From contig JAAXNY010000016.1 of the NCBI GenBank assembly GCA_013420905.1, positions 1,488,001 to 1,552,000 on the forward strand: DNA of 64,000 nt. The letters are read 5' to 3'. Source of the DNA: Collybia mongolica. Taxonomy: Eukaryota > Basidiomycota > Agaricomycetes > Agaricales > Clitocybaceae. A program made the position numbers and the translations under genes. Shown one piece after another: positions 34,491 through 45,979 of this stretch; position 1 is the stretch's first letter; every line of letters starts with the position of its first letter. Below the pieces are notes generated by a model. The model did no database searches and was not told the DNA's origin. It saw only the letters and a list, made by a program, of their open reading frames with translations.

Positions 34491-36021
34491 ATGCCCATCC
34501 GTTTATTAAAACTGCCAGAGATGGTCCTACTGGAAAGGCGGGAGGTATTGCAGCACCTTTTGCCCCGAATGGAGGAAATCGACGAAACGTGGATCGAAGG
34601 GCGCCACAAGGCGCCACTGCACGCAATAGCCACACGGCGAGATCTGATTGACGAAGGCATCGCGGAACGCGTCGCGCTATGCTGATCCTCTGGCACACAT
34701 GGCTTGACGACGGGCTCGAAGTCACTTATGACGACGCGAAGGAGGGCAGGGAGCATGCGGGCCCCGGGCGTGACAAGCTTGTGAGATTCTGTTGAGATCG
34801 CACGGAGTCACGGCGTTAACACTAGCGTGGACGGACACCATCTGCATCAACAAGGACAGCATGTCAGAGCTCGACGAGTCGATTGGGTCGATGTACCGGT
34901 GGTACCACGAGTCGTACGTCTGCATCGCGTTTCTCCTTAATACGACGTCCTTGGAGGATATGCCGCGGGGGATCGGTGGTTTACGAGGGGGTGGACGCTG
35001 CAAGAGCTGTTAGCCCCGGCGCGGTTGAAGTTCTATAGTGGATCTTGGGAGCCGCTCACGCGGGAGGAGAACGATAGGCCTGGGCGGTCTGGTGGGAGTT
35101 ACCCGGTGCATGCGGGGATTGAGAAGGCGACGGGGATCGCACCCGTGGAATTTTAGAGGTGTTCGAACCGGGAGTGGGCGATATCGCGAAGCGGATGGCG
35201 TGGGCTTGCACATAGGACCACGACGAGGGGGGAAGATCGCGTGTTTACTCCCTGTTGGGGGTGTTCAGCGTCAGTTTCCCCATCGCTTATGGAGAGGGCG
35301 TGGAGCGTGCGTTCTTCAGACTTATCGAGGCGATTCTGCACTCGTTCCGGAACGTCCTGGGTGTGCTCAACTGGGCGTCTCGTCCACTGTCCCATTCAAA
35401 TCACTCCTCGAGGTTGATTCCATCCGGTCCTGAATGTTACCTGGGACAGCGGGAGGTTGGATTAGCGGGGATTGATCTCGTTCCTTTAAAGCCGATGCTG
35501 CTCACCCACCTTGGATTGAGAGTGCGGTTTTTGTTTGTGGATACGGATACACTCACCCCACCTCCGCAAGACAGCCAGGAGCTGTTGAGCGAAGGCAGGG
35601 TCAGGTTGCAGTGCAACCCGGAAATCCAAAGGGACCCTACCGTCGTCGAGCTCTACAACGTCCATGATCGCGACTTATTTGGGCCCTTCCGCTTCACCTT
35701 CAAATTTGTGTTTGGAATATGGAACTTTGTGGAATCGAGAGACGGCGTGTTCCTCCGTGGTACATGCTCCGCTTTGCTTTTTCAGGATCCCACATGTGGA
35801 CATCCCGCGTGATGATGAGGAGGATGACGAGCGGGGGGGGGGGGGGGGATACAGTTAATGATGAAGAGGAGGACGAGTATGGGGGGAAAGACTTGAGTGC
35901 TTGCAAGGTTGATACGAAGAGAGTTGTTGTGTTTCCGAGTACTGTTGAGTTCAACCGGGAGCTTTCGACTATGGAGCGGTTGAAGCGATATGGGATGAAG
36001 CTTCGTACTGTGTATCTGTGA
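34491..36021 (+). pseudogene. HET-domain protein, decayed copy B
   Basis: Second plus-strand HET-domain gene, homologous to 27333-28230 but longer. It opens MPIRLLKLPEMVLLERREV and runs to DLIDEGIAERVA. A two-base net insertion near 34670 then breaks the frame. In other frames it continues WLDDGLEVTYDDAKEGREHA, TICINKDSMSELDESIGSMY, WYHESYVCIAFLL, the HET signature GWTLQELLAPARLKFYSGSW, PLTREENDRPGRSGGSYPVH, and YSLLGVFSVSFPIAYGEGVE with FFRLIEAILHSFRN. The C-terminal part is open (LLSEGRVRLQCNPEIQRDP, HDRDLFGPFRF) and reaches VEFNRELSTMERLKRYGMK near 36021 beyond a 16-base G tract. At least three frame breaks are needed to read it, so it is called a pseudogene. Its known role would be non-self recognition; the C-terminal ~200 residues are of unknown function. 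Confidence 0.7.
35833..35848 (+). repeat. Run of 16 G
   Basis: A homopolymer of 16 G lies between two open C-terminal segments of HET copy B that are in different frames. Length variation here, real or from sequencing, would switch which frame continues downstream. Confidence 0.6.
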
Positions 36022-37051
36022 TAGTGGGAAAGGTACGAGTAATGATGTAATTGAATGATGGTTTGTGGCCGGGTGTAACTTGGGTGGTTGAACGGGTCTG
36101 GTGTGGTGAGTAGCCATGGGAGAGTATGAATGCATTACCCTTTTCTGTTGGATGCTATGTATTTCTAGCGCACAGAAGCATAATGACTTGTAAAACCTTG
36201 TAAACGCTTTTGGATTTCCGTACTTCAAAAATACACGCATGCACACAGAGGTTTAGATACTCGATATGGGAATGAAGCTTCGTGATGGATAGGTGTAGAA
36301 GCCGCCCCAACTTGAGAGGGAAGGGTAACATAGAGATTATTTGTTATCTATTGGCCTGAGAATGGGCAAGAACGGAAGAGCAAATGTGATTGCCACCATG
36401 TGAATTTCATGTCATTGTTGAACTCGCATGTCATTCTGAAGGATCACCCAGGTCAGTCACTTAGCGCTATAGTTCCGCCCTTCTCTGTAACGCCAGCACA
36501 ACGAGCCCAATTCTCTTTTTTTTCGCAGCGCCCGGCATCCATCCAGTTATTACTTATGATACCCGGCATGGAACGCAGCCAACAACCCAACTGACTTGTC
36601 GATTGCAGAATGCAAGGATATGCGTTGGTATAGGTGCTCCGACAGATCTCTATCCCGATGCGGATGATTCGGGGTTTCGAAGGTGGGGGGGGGGTGTAGA
36701 AGTCTAGGCCATATAAGTGGCGTTGGGTGTATGTACACGCCACCACGTGTCAATGTCACAAGCATACTGACGTCATTATTCAACCATCATTCCAAAGATC
36801 ATCCACGTCGCAGCCCTCGTTGAGTCTAGTCCTCACCTAGTTTGTCGCTTGATCGCAGCTGCTTCTCCCGTGACATCCACACATGACGTTCCGGCGCGCG
36901 AAGATCCCGTCACTCCGCACGGCCCTTTCCTCATAAACCCACTTCTTCCATGCCCCAGCCCTTTTCCTCGACTGGTTCTCTGGTACGCTTCCCCTTGTCT
37001 CTGGCTCTGCCTGCGCCTGACCCACGTTGCTTTTGTGACTATAATAGAACT
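36022..37051. other. Intergenic; GH3 promoter region
   Basis: About 1 kb between HET copy B and the GH3 gene. A G-run and a TATA-like CATATAAG lie near 36680-36720. No coding exon recognised. Confidence 0.4.
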
Positions 37052-40000
37052 ATGTGGACCTCGACTCTGACCCGATTCGTGCTCTGTGTGCTCCTCGCGA
37101 CGCACAGCCGTGCCTTCACCCTCCGTACGTCCCGATATCCCAACCGATCCTGACCCTTTCTAAATGGGATACACAGGCTCATGGGATGACGCGTATGATC
37201 TGGCAAACACGACAGTGGCGCAGATGACGCTCGATGAGAAGATTGGGATCGTCACGGGTACAGGGCAGCTGAATCCGAACCGTACGTCCTTCGATGTCAC
37301 CCCTCCTAAACCACCCGCCCGAAACCGCATACAGCATGCCTCCCAACTAACACTACACTTCCACCCCCACAGGCCGCTGCGTCGGCGACACCACCCCCGT
37401 CCCACGGCTCGGCATCCCCGCACTCTGCTTCAACGACGGCCCTGCCGGCCTGCGCCTCACCAAGGGCGTCACAGGCTTCCCGTCCGGCATCAACGCCGCC
37501 GCGACCTTTAGCCGGCGCCTCATCCGCGCGAGGGGCAAGGCGATGGCGGAGGAGTTTCGGGGCAAGGGCGTGCAGTGAGTTCCGTTTCATTCGCGTTCTT
37601 TTGCGGCTGACGTTTGTGTGGGTAGCGTGTTTTTGGGGCCGGCGATGGATATCGTGTGTAAAACGCTTTGTGTTGGCGGTTGAGACTTATTGTGGGGGTG
37701 TGCTTTAGATGCGGAACCCAAAGGCCGGACGTGGATGGGAGAGGTACGTCCCTTCCCTTTCTGTCCCTCCTCTCACCTCCCCCCTCCTCCTTTCCCATTC
37801 ACACCCCCCACCTTCCCAGTTTCGGCCCCGACCCCTACCTGACCGGCGAGGCCGCCTTTGAAACCATCACCGGCGTACAAAGCGCAGGCGTGCAGGCCTG
37901 CGCAAAGCACTTCCTCGCGAATAACCAGGAGCACTGGCGCTACGGCCTCTCGGCGAACGCGGACGAGCGGACGCTAAGGGAGATGTATTGGGCCCCGTTC
38001 GAAAGGAGCATCGAGGTTCGTGGTTCACGGTTTTGGCGGTGTTTTGGTATGATGGATACTCATGGTATTGCGATACGCGTAGGCGGGGGTGGCGTCGGTT
38101 ATGTGTGCGTATAACCGCCTGAATGGGACATCGTCGTGCCATCAGGAGGCGTTGTTGGGTCCGCAGGGGTGGTTGCGCAAGAGTGGGTTTAAAGGTGCGT
38201 TTTTTGGGTTTGGTGGGGCATTCTTTTTTGTCGTCTGGGTTTGGATGGAGTTGTTTGGTGCGACCTGTTCTTCCTCCCCTATCCAGAACGTGTCCCCGGC
38301 CTCGTCCTGTCGCTTGCTCTCCCGTTGTAGCCCCTTGTTTCCCGTTTGCCGTTTTCAACTTTTCTTTCCATGTCCATCCTCTTCTCCCCATCTTTTCATC
38401 TGTTTGTATGATGTCGGTAAATTTACAAAACTTGTATGTGATTGCAGGTTACGTGGTGAGTGACTGGGGCGCGACGCATGACTCGGCGAGCGATAATGCG
38501 AATGCGGGGCTGGATATGGAGCAGCCGGGGGATTATATCGTTATTGGTGAGTTTTAAAGTTCTGGCAATGTGAAGGTGGGAAAGCGGAAAGCGGAAACTG
38601 GGGTCGAATGGGGCACTGACGTGTTGGATTGGACCTGTAGGCGGCGGCGTATACGGTGGGAACCTGAAAAACGCAGTGAAGGGTGGGAGTGTCAGCGTTT
38701 CGGTGCGTGACCCCCCTCCCATGTCCGCAATTTTCCGCGTACTCACCTGCCTTCACTGTGGTCTCAGCGGCTGAATGAGATGGTTGCGCGTGTGCTTGCG
38801 CCCTGGTACCGTCTGGGCCAAGATAGCGTAAGTTCGCACTGATTCACATCATCTTATGATGGGCACACCAACAACTACCCCCCCCCCCCCCCCACCACCA
38901 CATAGGGCTACCCCGCCGTCAACTTTGATGCACAAAAGCCCGACGGCTCCGGCCCGCGCAACGGGGGCGTCGTGGTGCGCAGTGCGGCGCATACGGCGCT
39001 CGCGCGGGAGGTGGCGGCTGCGTCGGCGGTGCTGCTGAAGAATAACAGGACGGCCGTCGGGGCAGGGGCGGGGACGACGGTGCGCGGGCTGCCAGTGGCG
39101 CTGGAGATGGTGGGGAGCGTGGCGATTGTGGGGCAGGATGCGAAGATGCCGAATAGGGCGTGTGGGGACTTGAATGAGTGTAATGATGGGACGATGTCTA
39201 TTGGGTGCGTGGATCTGCTGTGTTATATCATCTGTTGGGACTTTTGCGTTCGGGTCTTGGGGCTGATGGGGGAGGTGGGGATGTGTAGGTGGGGCTCTGG
39301 CTCGAACTCGCTCGAGTTTATCGTTCCCCCGGTGGATGCGCTTATGGCGTTTGTGGGGGGCGGGGTGACGGTTGCGACGTCGCTTTCGAATGATTTGGAT
39401 GCGGGGGCGGCTGCGGCGAGGGGGAAGGATGTGGCATTTGTGTTTGCGAATGCGTGAGTCTGGTTTGGCGGCTGAGGTACGGGGGGTTGTGTTGCTGACG
39501 GTGGTGATTGTCTGTGTGTGTGTGTGTGTAGAATGAGTGGTGAGCTTGGGTTTTATGATGTTGTTGTGGGGAATCAGGGTGATAGGAATGATTTGGATTT
39601 GTGGTGGAAGGGCGGGAGCTTGGTGCGTCCCCCCCCCCCCCCATCGCTCCCTCCTGATGTCACCTTGCTTTTTGTCTTACGTCTGGGTGTAGATCGAGCG
39701 CGTGGCGGCGGTGTGCAACAACACGATCGTCGTCATCCACTCCGTGGGCCCCGTGTACATGCCGTGGAGTGGCCACGCGAACATCACAGGGATCATCTAC
39801 GCGGGCGCGCCGGGCGAGCAGACGGGCCCGGCGCTTGTGGACGTGCTGTCGGGGAAGGTGAACCCGAGTGGGCGGTTGCCGTTTAGTATTGCGGATGTGA
39901 GTGCGAGGGTTCGTTGGGGCTTGGTAAATGATGTTGGGTGCTGATTTGGGGTGTGATGCGTGATGGGGTGGTTTTTTAAAAAAATGTAGAATGAGGCGGC

Positions 40001-40757
40001 GTATGGGACGCGTATCGTGTATGATAGTCTTGGGTTCCCAGAGGTAAACGCTCTCCTTTTTTTTCTTTTTTTTTTCAATGCCATGTCGTGGCGGCGCTCA
40101 CGCACGGGCCCTACAGATCCCATACACGGAGAAGCTCAACCTCGACTACCGCTACATAAACACCAACGGCCTCACCCCGCGCTTCGCATTCGGCTTCGGG
40201 CTCTCCTACACCGCCTTTGCGTACTCCGCGCTCGAGATTTCGGCGGAGGGCGCGGCGCGGGTCGTGCGGTTTACTGTGCGGAACGCGGGTGCGGTTGCGG
40301 GGGTGGAGATTGTGCAGGTGTATTTGGGGTATCCGGATGGGGGGGCGGGTGAGCCGGGGAGGGTGTTGCGCGGGTTTGAGGAGGTGGGGTTGGGGCCTGG
40401 GGAGAGTGGGCGGGTGGGGGTTGTGTTGGGGGAGAGGGATATGAGGTGTGTTGATTTTGTGTTTTTCTTCCCCCCCTTTGACTTTGACTTTACGGTTTTC
40501 CTTCCCCCCCCCCTTTGCGGTTTTGCTCCCTCCTCACCCTTTGACTTTGCGTTTTCCTCCCTTCCCCCCCCCCCTTTGTATTTGGGGGTGTGGGGTGTGT
40601 GTGTGTGGTGTGTGCATGGGCTGATGGGGGCTTTTTTTTTTTTTGTTGTGCTAGTGTTTGGGATACTGCGCGACAGGCGTGGGTGCGCCCTGCGGGGACG
40701 TTTTTGGTGTATGTGGGGGCGTCGAGTAGGGATGTGAGGCTTGTGGGGTCGTTTTAG
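37052..40757 (+). CDS. Secreted GH3 beta-glucosidase, full length
   Basis: Multi-exon gene of glycoside hydrolase family 3. The signal peptide MWTSTLTRFVLCVLLATHSRA is followed by SWDDAYDLANTTVAQMTLDE with KIGIVTGTGQ. Further on: PRLGIPALCFNDGPAGLRL; the HFLANNQEHWR motif of the GH3 N domain; VMCAYNRLNGTSSCH; and VVSDWGATHDSASD, whose Asp is the catalytic nucleophile. The C-terminal (alpha/beta)6 sandwich includes EVAAASAVLLKNN and GQTGP-type sequence (APGEQTGPALVDVLSG, NPSGRLPFSI). The fibronectin-III-like domain (FAFGFGLSYTAFAYSALEI to GTFLVYVGASSRDVRLVGSF) ends at TAG 40755-40757. It hydrolyses terminal beta-glucosyl residues, for example cellobiose from cellulose breakdown. Introns are 50-300 bases, several carrying long poly-C or TG runs, and the 3' exons are unusually G-rich on the coding strand. 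I saw no lesion. Its last exons are duplicated in inverted orientation at 33771-34218. Confidence 0.88.
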
Positions 40758-41362
40758 TGCTTTGGTTTGCTTTGGTTGTGGGGGTTGTGACTGGGTTTGT
40801 GTGTTGGGGTATGGGTATGAATTGAGGTTGTTTTTTATTTTATTTGTGGTCGGTGTGTTTTCTTGTGTGTGAGGGATTGTTGGTGGTGATCATTTTGATC
40901 TGGTATGCGCCGTCGTGAATTTAGGCTATATGGTGGGATCGGGGACGTGGGATGTAGGATACTGAGGATTCGCCTGTCGGGTCGTGTGTCTTGTTGTTTT
41001 GCCGTTTATATGGTTTTACCGATGAAGGATCGGGTGAACGTTTATGTATTATCTATCGACTTGATCTGGAGCTTGTGGCTTATTTGAGGGACTTACGTCC
41101 CTTGCATCGGTGTGTGCTCGAGGTTATCTTACCATAGGTTCTTTTGACTCGAGAGAGGGAATTGCTCAATGCGGCGATCCCTTCGGCGGGTGGGGCCTCG
41201 GTTGTGGCGTTTGGGGGTTGGATTTTGCGCTTATTATCCGCTTCGGGGCGGCTGGTCATCTCTTGACAGGTCCTTGAGCTCTGAGTTGTCCATCTCCAAT
41301 AAAAGCTCCACATTATGACCATGACATGGAGAGGGCGTAGGCGTTGTTTCCTGGCACCCACC

Positions 41363-41460
41363 ATGTTTCATCTGAGAACACCTCGCCTCTTCCTGTTCGG
41401 TTTGCTCTTCGTTACGGTCTCTGCTGTTGATTTCAGGCTTTTACCAGAACGACGCCTCGT
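41363..41460 (+). pseudogene. Truncated copy of the small secreted protein
   Basis: Starts MFHLRTPRLFLFGLLFVTVS with AVDFRL, clearly the same gene as 33022-33261. An extra T then shifts the frame just before the YQNDAS segment, and similarity stops at about 41460 where the right arm has its deletion. No functional product expected. Confidence 0.75.
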
Positions 41461-42552
41461 AGTGTTTTCCAGCAGGATATAAGGAGTCGCGCGTTCGGCG
41501 GTCCCAAGGGCCAATGATCATCAGTTCGTGAAAAGGAGTGTATGTCAAGATGAAATTTGATTCCCGGATCTCAGGAACGTGCATCCCCACGTAACCTATC
41601 AACAGATACGTGGCGCCTATTCCCTCAGACAAGAGCTTTTCGACGATATTGGCATAAAGGATAGAAGCATGATATGGAACTCATGAGTACCATCTTCGTT
41701 ATAAGTCTCCGTTCAACAAAGCTCTGATTTTGTTCGGACTCGCAAGCTAGCTCTTGTACGTGGTGTGGCAAACGTTGGATTTATGGGGATTATTGTCATT
41801 TCTTCTGACTTCGTTGTGCATTGGCGACGACTCTGAACCCGTTCACTCCGATCAAAAAAAGCCGAGTAACGTTATATGATGTATCCAGCCCCAAGGCGCG
41901 AGCGGCGACTTCACAATCAAAGAGTTGGGACACAGCAATTGGGGCGTTGTGCGATCCGCCCAGAGTATACCGGTGTCATGGTAACCTAAATGGCGACCAT
42001 CGACTCGTAATCGGTAGTACACGCCTTTGCATAATGAAATACATTTACAATTAGTGGTGCGTTTATTGAGCGCAAGATGCTATTTCACTTCTGATGAACA
42101 CATTATCCTAGCATGAGCGGCGTATGTCACGACTGCGTTTTTATTGTCAAAGTCGACCAGGCCGGTTCTCCGTTAAGGTCCGTATTATTCAACGGGAGAT
42201 TCACACAAGTAAGAGTGGCTTATTTATAAAAGATAATACAACAAAGATAATCTCTGAGTACTTGTAGATTCTGAGCGATACGCTATATGTCAGTTCATAT
42301 AAATGCAAATGATACGCAGGCTTGTATATATATGCTATGACGACGACGCGACAATGACGATAGCAATAATTTCAATCAAAAAGCGAGATAGCAACTGGAA
42401 TCGAGCGGTGGAGAGGAGGACCGTGACCATGGAGGTGGCTGACTTGGTTGCCTGTAGTCCAGGTAGTGAGGTTGACTATCTAAGGATCATATGAACTTGA
42501 TACTGATTTGAGCCCTCAGCGACGGCGGGCACCTCCTGGACATACATTCACC
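41461..42552. other. Right-arm non-coding flank of HMG copy B
   Basis: Corresponds to 31332-32486 of the left arm, with part of it in opposite relative direction because of the nested inversion. No coding exon recognised. Confidence 0.5.
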
Positions 42553-43651
42553 CTACATAGCGGCATAGTGAGCCGCGTAGTCGAAGCCTTCATCTTCAAC
42601 GCCTTCAGGAGCATAAGGACCATAATTCGAAAGTCCATTGAATTGAGACATTTCGTACTCGCCCGCGAAAGGCCAATAGTAATCAGCATTGAAATGGTAT
42701 GCATTCGCATCGTAGTTCACGGTGGGAGTGGCCTGATAATTAGAAGAGAAATGCACAACTTGACGATGCGGTGCGTAGTTGCCTTCGGCGTGGAATGTTA
42801 CCGGAAATTCGTCCGGGGCGGTGGCATAGGTATGTTGTGCAATATGAGATTCTGCATGAGGCAATTCGCGTTCTTCACTGTAACGGAACGCGTTCTGGTC
42901 GCTTTCTACGGTGGCATTGGAATAGTTGGCGTTGGGGCCAGCTTCAGATGGTGGGTAAGGCATGGCGAACGACGTGAATGAATGCTGTTCAAGAAAGGTT
43001 AATAATGGGACGGGAATTAGCGGTGAGCAGAGTCGTACGTCGTGAGGTGCATATTGCAGAGTAGGATCGGTAGGTTGGCTTGTAGACGGTAAAGTATATT
43101 GATCTATCATGGTTGAGGAACAGCCAGGCGAAGTGAAAGTTTCCTATAAAAATGCAAGGGTTAACAAGGATCTAGATGATAGAAGTATGCCAACGCACCT
43201 TCCGGCCCACAAACGGCGATACCGGAATAATCTCTCGTCCCTCAAATACGGGAATTTGCAGCACCGATTTGGTGGGTAGCTCACTCACACGTCCCCTCTC
43301 CTTTGGGAACGCCCCCCGCGATGGACCCCCCTCCTGCGTCTCCCTTCTATCCTTGCCTTTTCCCTTTCCTTTCACAACTTTCTTGGCTGCCTGGCGTCGC
43401 CGAAATTTATACCCTGGGTATTTCTGCTTATGGTCAAGGTCTTCCTGAACCCCACGCAGATCCCAATATAGCCGCCCCTCACGCGACAAGCCGTTCCACG
43501 CGAGAGACGCCGCCTTGGAGATCTCCTGCGCTGTCATACCCTTGAGCTCCTCCTTGTGTTGTTTGTACCATTCTGTACGGAATAGGATCCACGCGTTACT
43601 GGGCCGCGGGATCTTTGGGGTCTCATCGGGGTTCGTGGGTTTCTTCCCCAT
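42553..43651 (-). CDS. HMG-box (MATA_HMG-like) transcription factor, copy B
   Basis: Minus-strand twin of 30233-31331 with identical structure: exon 1 43651-43199, a 55-base intron 43198-43144, exon 2 43143-42553, about 347 residues. The HMG box reads IPRPSNAWILFRTEWYKQH, EISKAASLAWNGLSREG and KYPGYKFRRRQA. Differences from copy A fall inside the box (S to A, L to M, K to N, L to F) as well as in the tail (G to D, S to F and others), so DNA binding could differ slightly. Both frames and both splice sites are intact. Being in opposite arms of an inverted duplication, the two genes can exchange sequence by gene conversion, or the segment between them could flip by crossing over. The long open frame on the opposite strand (42508-42981) is a shadow. 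Confidence 0.85.
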
Positions 43652-44376
43652 AGTGGCCTGTCACCCTGACCGGGATCTCGTTATAATGGAGTGCAAGGTT
43701 GAGGAGAGAGACGGGTTTGGTTGATTTTTGGGGGTGGGTTATGTGCGATTGTAGGTCCTCATTTATATGTTGCATTTGTCAGGATGGCCATAATTTTAGG
43801 CCATTTGTCCATTGTTCTCATTTTATGTGTGACATCATATGGACAAAAATTCGGGTTACTAGCGCTGTGTTCGACACTTTGTGAAGCCTCCCTATCTGGT
43901 TTATCTACAGTGCTGGCCTTTTATATTCTCCACACTTGGTTCAACGTTAGTTTGATGGTTATCCCTAAAACCGGAACCCGGGGAACATCCCTGCTGCCAA
44001 TGAACGACTTTCCATGAGTATGTATCTCGGGGGATTGTATTCTAATTTTAAACGGAAAAAAATGAACCGGTGAGTTAGAGCTTTGGACATTCCGAGCGGA
44101 TCAACTCACCTCTTCAATGGCTAGTTATTTTTATTGGGACGAGAAATGTATGCGAGCAAACGAAAGGTTAGATACTAGATCTTAACTTACTTCCCTTGTC
44201 GTGCTAAGATCCGGTCATAGCTTACGCAAGAGTAGAGCCTTAGAAGGTCTCGGTGGGCTGTCGGAATACAGAATTTTAGCCCTCTCCCAATATTGCGCGA
44301 AGATACTGGGAATTGTTTACATGGGGTTATTCGCATTTTACGCCCGCTCTCAAAACTTCAGGTCAATTGGTAACCG

Positions 44377-45129
44377 AGAGTACGCTTGAAATGTACAAAG
44401 TTTAAGTGTTCTTGTCGTGAGTTCAGGACTTTGCGTATATTTTTGTGTACATACCTATTGTGTTCATAATCACGCAACCTATGCGACGTCTATAAGCCTC
44501 ATCCAGATATAGGGTAGTACGCTGCAAAATGTAGTAAATACTCATCATCCTCATCCTAGTCCTCGTCCTTGTTTCTCAATCTGAGCTGTTCCCCAGTCTA
44601 TATCTTCGCCAGACGTCGAACGGTTGACACAAGGTTCAGATTGCTCGTCAATATCGTCACTCCTCCCCCCCCCGGCCCATTTGTCAAAACTGTTCATAAA
44701 CTCATTAATGCGCAATGGCCTGAAATCAAATCTCACCGGATCGGTGCGGCTCAAGCTTGTTTGACTGCGTTAACTACTCCCCGTCATTTGTTAGTTACCA
44801 GAGGAACAATTCACGGCGGAATACACAGAAAGAATTGGACGTTTCAGCCATCAGAGATCAAGAAAAAACCTACGCTAATCATATGTTCAACGATTTTGGG
44901 AAGGTGTGAGTTTTCCCACGGCGAGAGGTGTCCTTGTAGGACAAGTGCACAAGAAGAAAGGTTTCAGAGAGGAGCCACTTTAATTGGAAGGCGTCTACCT
45001 CGCATGTAGATTAATTGATGAGGTCAATTATGTGGCTTGTTGACCCATCTGGCCTGAGGCAGTCAATACGACTTGCATGACCCCACGGAATGCAATGCAT
45101 GCTCGATGGGGGCCGCCATTGCTTCACGT
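44377..45129. other. Spacer, possible scraps
   Basis: Beyond the outer end of the duplication. A minus-strand frame at 44551-44754 (RINEFMNSFDKWAGG, SGEDIDWGTAQIEKQ) looks protein-like and may be a stray exon, and an overlapping plus-strand frame has no motif. A decayed gene is likely but not identified. Confidence 0.3.
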
Positions 45130-45433
45130 TTAGCGAATTTTACAGGTAATATAGTCTTGTGCTGATTGGCGAAGCAACTCTTCCGCGGTTTCGAATGATT
45201 GGCGACTGCCTACAGAAATTTGACCAAAATCGAGGAAGACAAAGTTTCGCAGGCTGGGTGACGCCAGTGCAATGGCGCGCCACTTCGAATGGATGTGACC
45301 CAAGTACCAAACCATCATTGGATAATGAGTAGAGTGTATGGCTACATTGTTTGAATACCCTGGAGACAGTTTCGTTCGGGATGTGCTCAATGGGAAATGT
45401 TAATGTTTTAGGTATTGTGATTCTCTGCTGCAT
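45130..45433 (-). pseudogene. F-box-type protein fragment
   Basis: Minus strand. One frame begins LTFPIEHIPNETVSRVFKQC, followed by HTLYSLSNDGLVLG. A shift to a second frame continues LGHIHSKWRAIALASPSLRN and ends LRQSAQDYITCKIR. This is the N-terminal F-box-like module common in agaricomycetes (IPxEIxxxIF ... VCxxWRxIAxxxPxLW). The frameshift and the early stop show it is a dead or truncated copy. Such proteins normally recruit targets to SCF ubiquitin ligases. Confidence 0.55.
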
Positions 45434-45979
45434 ATTTTTGAGATTTTGAGCTTCGGTCTGTGTGTTTCGGGAGTGGGATCACTGTGGGAGTCCCTCTGGT
45501 GGGTCAGTAGGATTCAGAGTAATCACCTTCTGCTCCAAATATCATAAGACTTTTCCAGTACATAGAGACTCACGTTCACATAGCGCTGTTCCAAAATGTT
45601 TAATGAGGGTGTTTGTGCGAGCTGTGGCTTCACGAATCATTAATCACTAGGGTCACGCAATATTTTAAAGCCACGTGGTCATTCATGAGACGCCAGCTGC
45701 TCGTGGCGGAGAGCGCTAAAGGGAGCCATACCGTATACATGGAGTAAATGTACCCCTTAATCTTTCGAGCTATTCAGAAGGTGGTAGGAGCTTGAAGATG
45801 GGAGTCCAAGGTGATAAAACTGGCTTCAACACCACATACGTGAGTACACGTGTGTCTAATTGCACGTGGTTACCCAAATATGGCTGGTGCACAAATACAT
45901 GCAATTGCAACACCTCTTACTCCCGTAACGGCCTCGACCACAGGACCGTTAAGTGCATTCAGGCTCTTTCGGCAATTTC
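45434..45979. other. Spacer
   Basis: No recognised gene. A plus-strand frame at 45792-46004 is Asn/Cys/Thr-rich but overlaps the probable coding frame that follows. Confidence 0.3.

Larger units (their letters stand above)
40206..44376 (-). repeat. Right arm of large inverted duplication
   Basis: Reverse complement of 29521-34218. The inner end lies in the GH3 exon at TACACCGCC; the outer end is GGTAACCG near 44376. It contains the GH3 3' exons, a truncated copy of the small secreted protein (41363-41460) and HMG copy B. It lacks about 680 bases present in the left arm, with the junction near 41461-41470. It keeps the arrangement also seen in the third copy (28385-28641) and so is probably closer to the ancestral order. 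Confidence 0.85.

Noticed and set aside
35255..35812. 185-codon frame as an independent gene
   Set aside because: Its first half (GVFSVSFPIAYGEGVE) is HET-domain sequence continuous with the upstream frames, so it is part of HET copy B rather than a gene of its own.
39500..39660. TG and poly-C runs as a tandem-repeat gene feature or telomere-like sequence
   Set aside because: Simple intronic microsatellites within the GH3 gene; no TTAGGG-type repeats.
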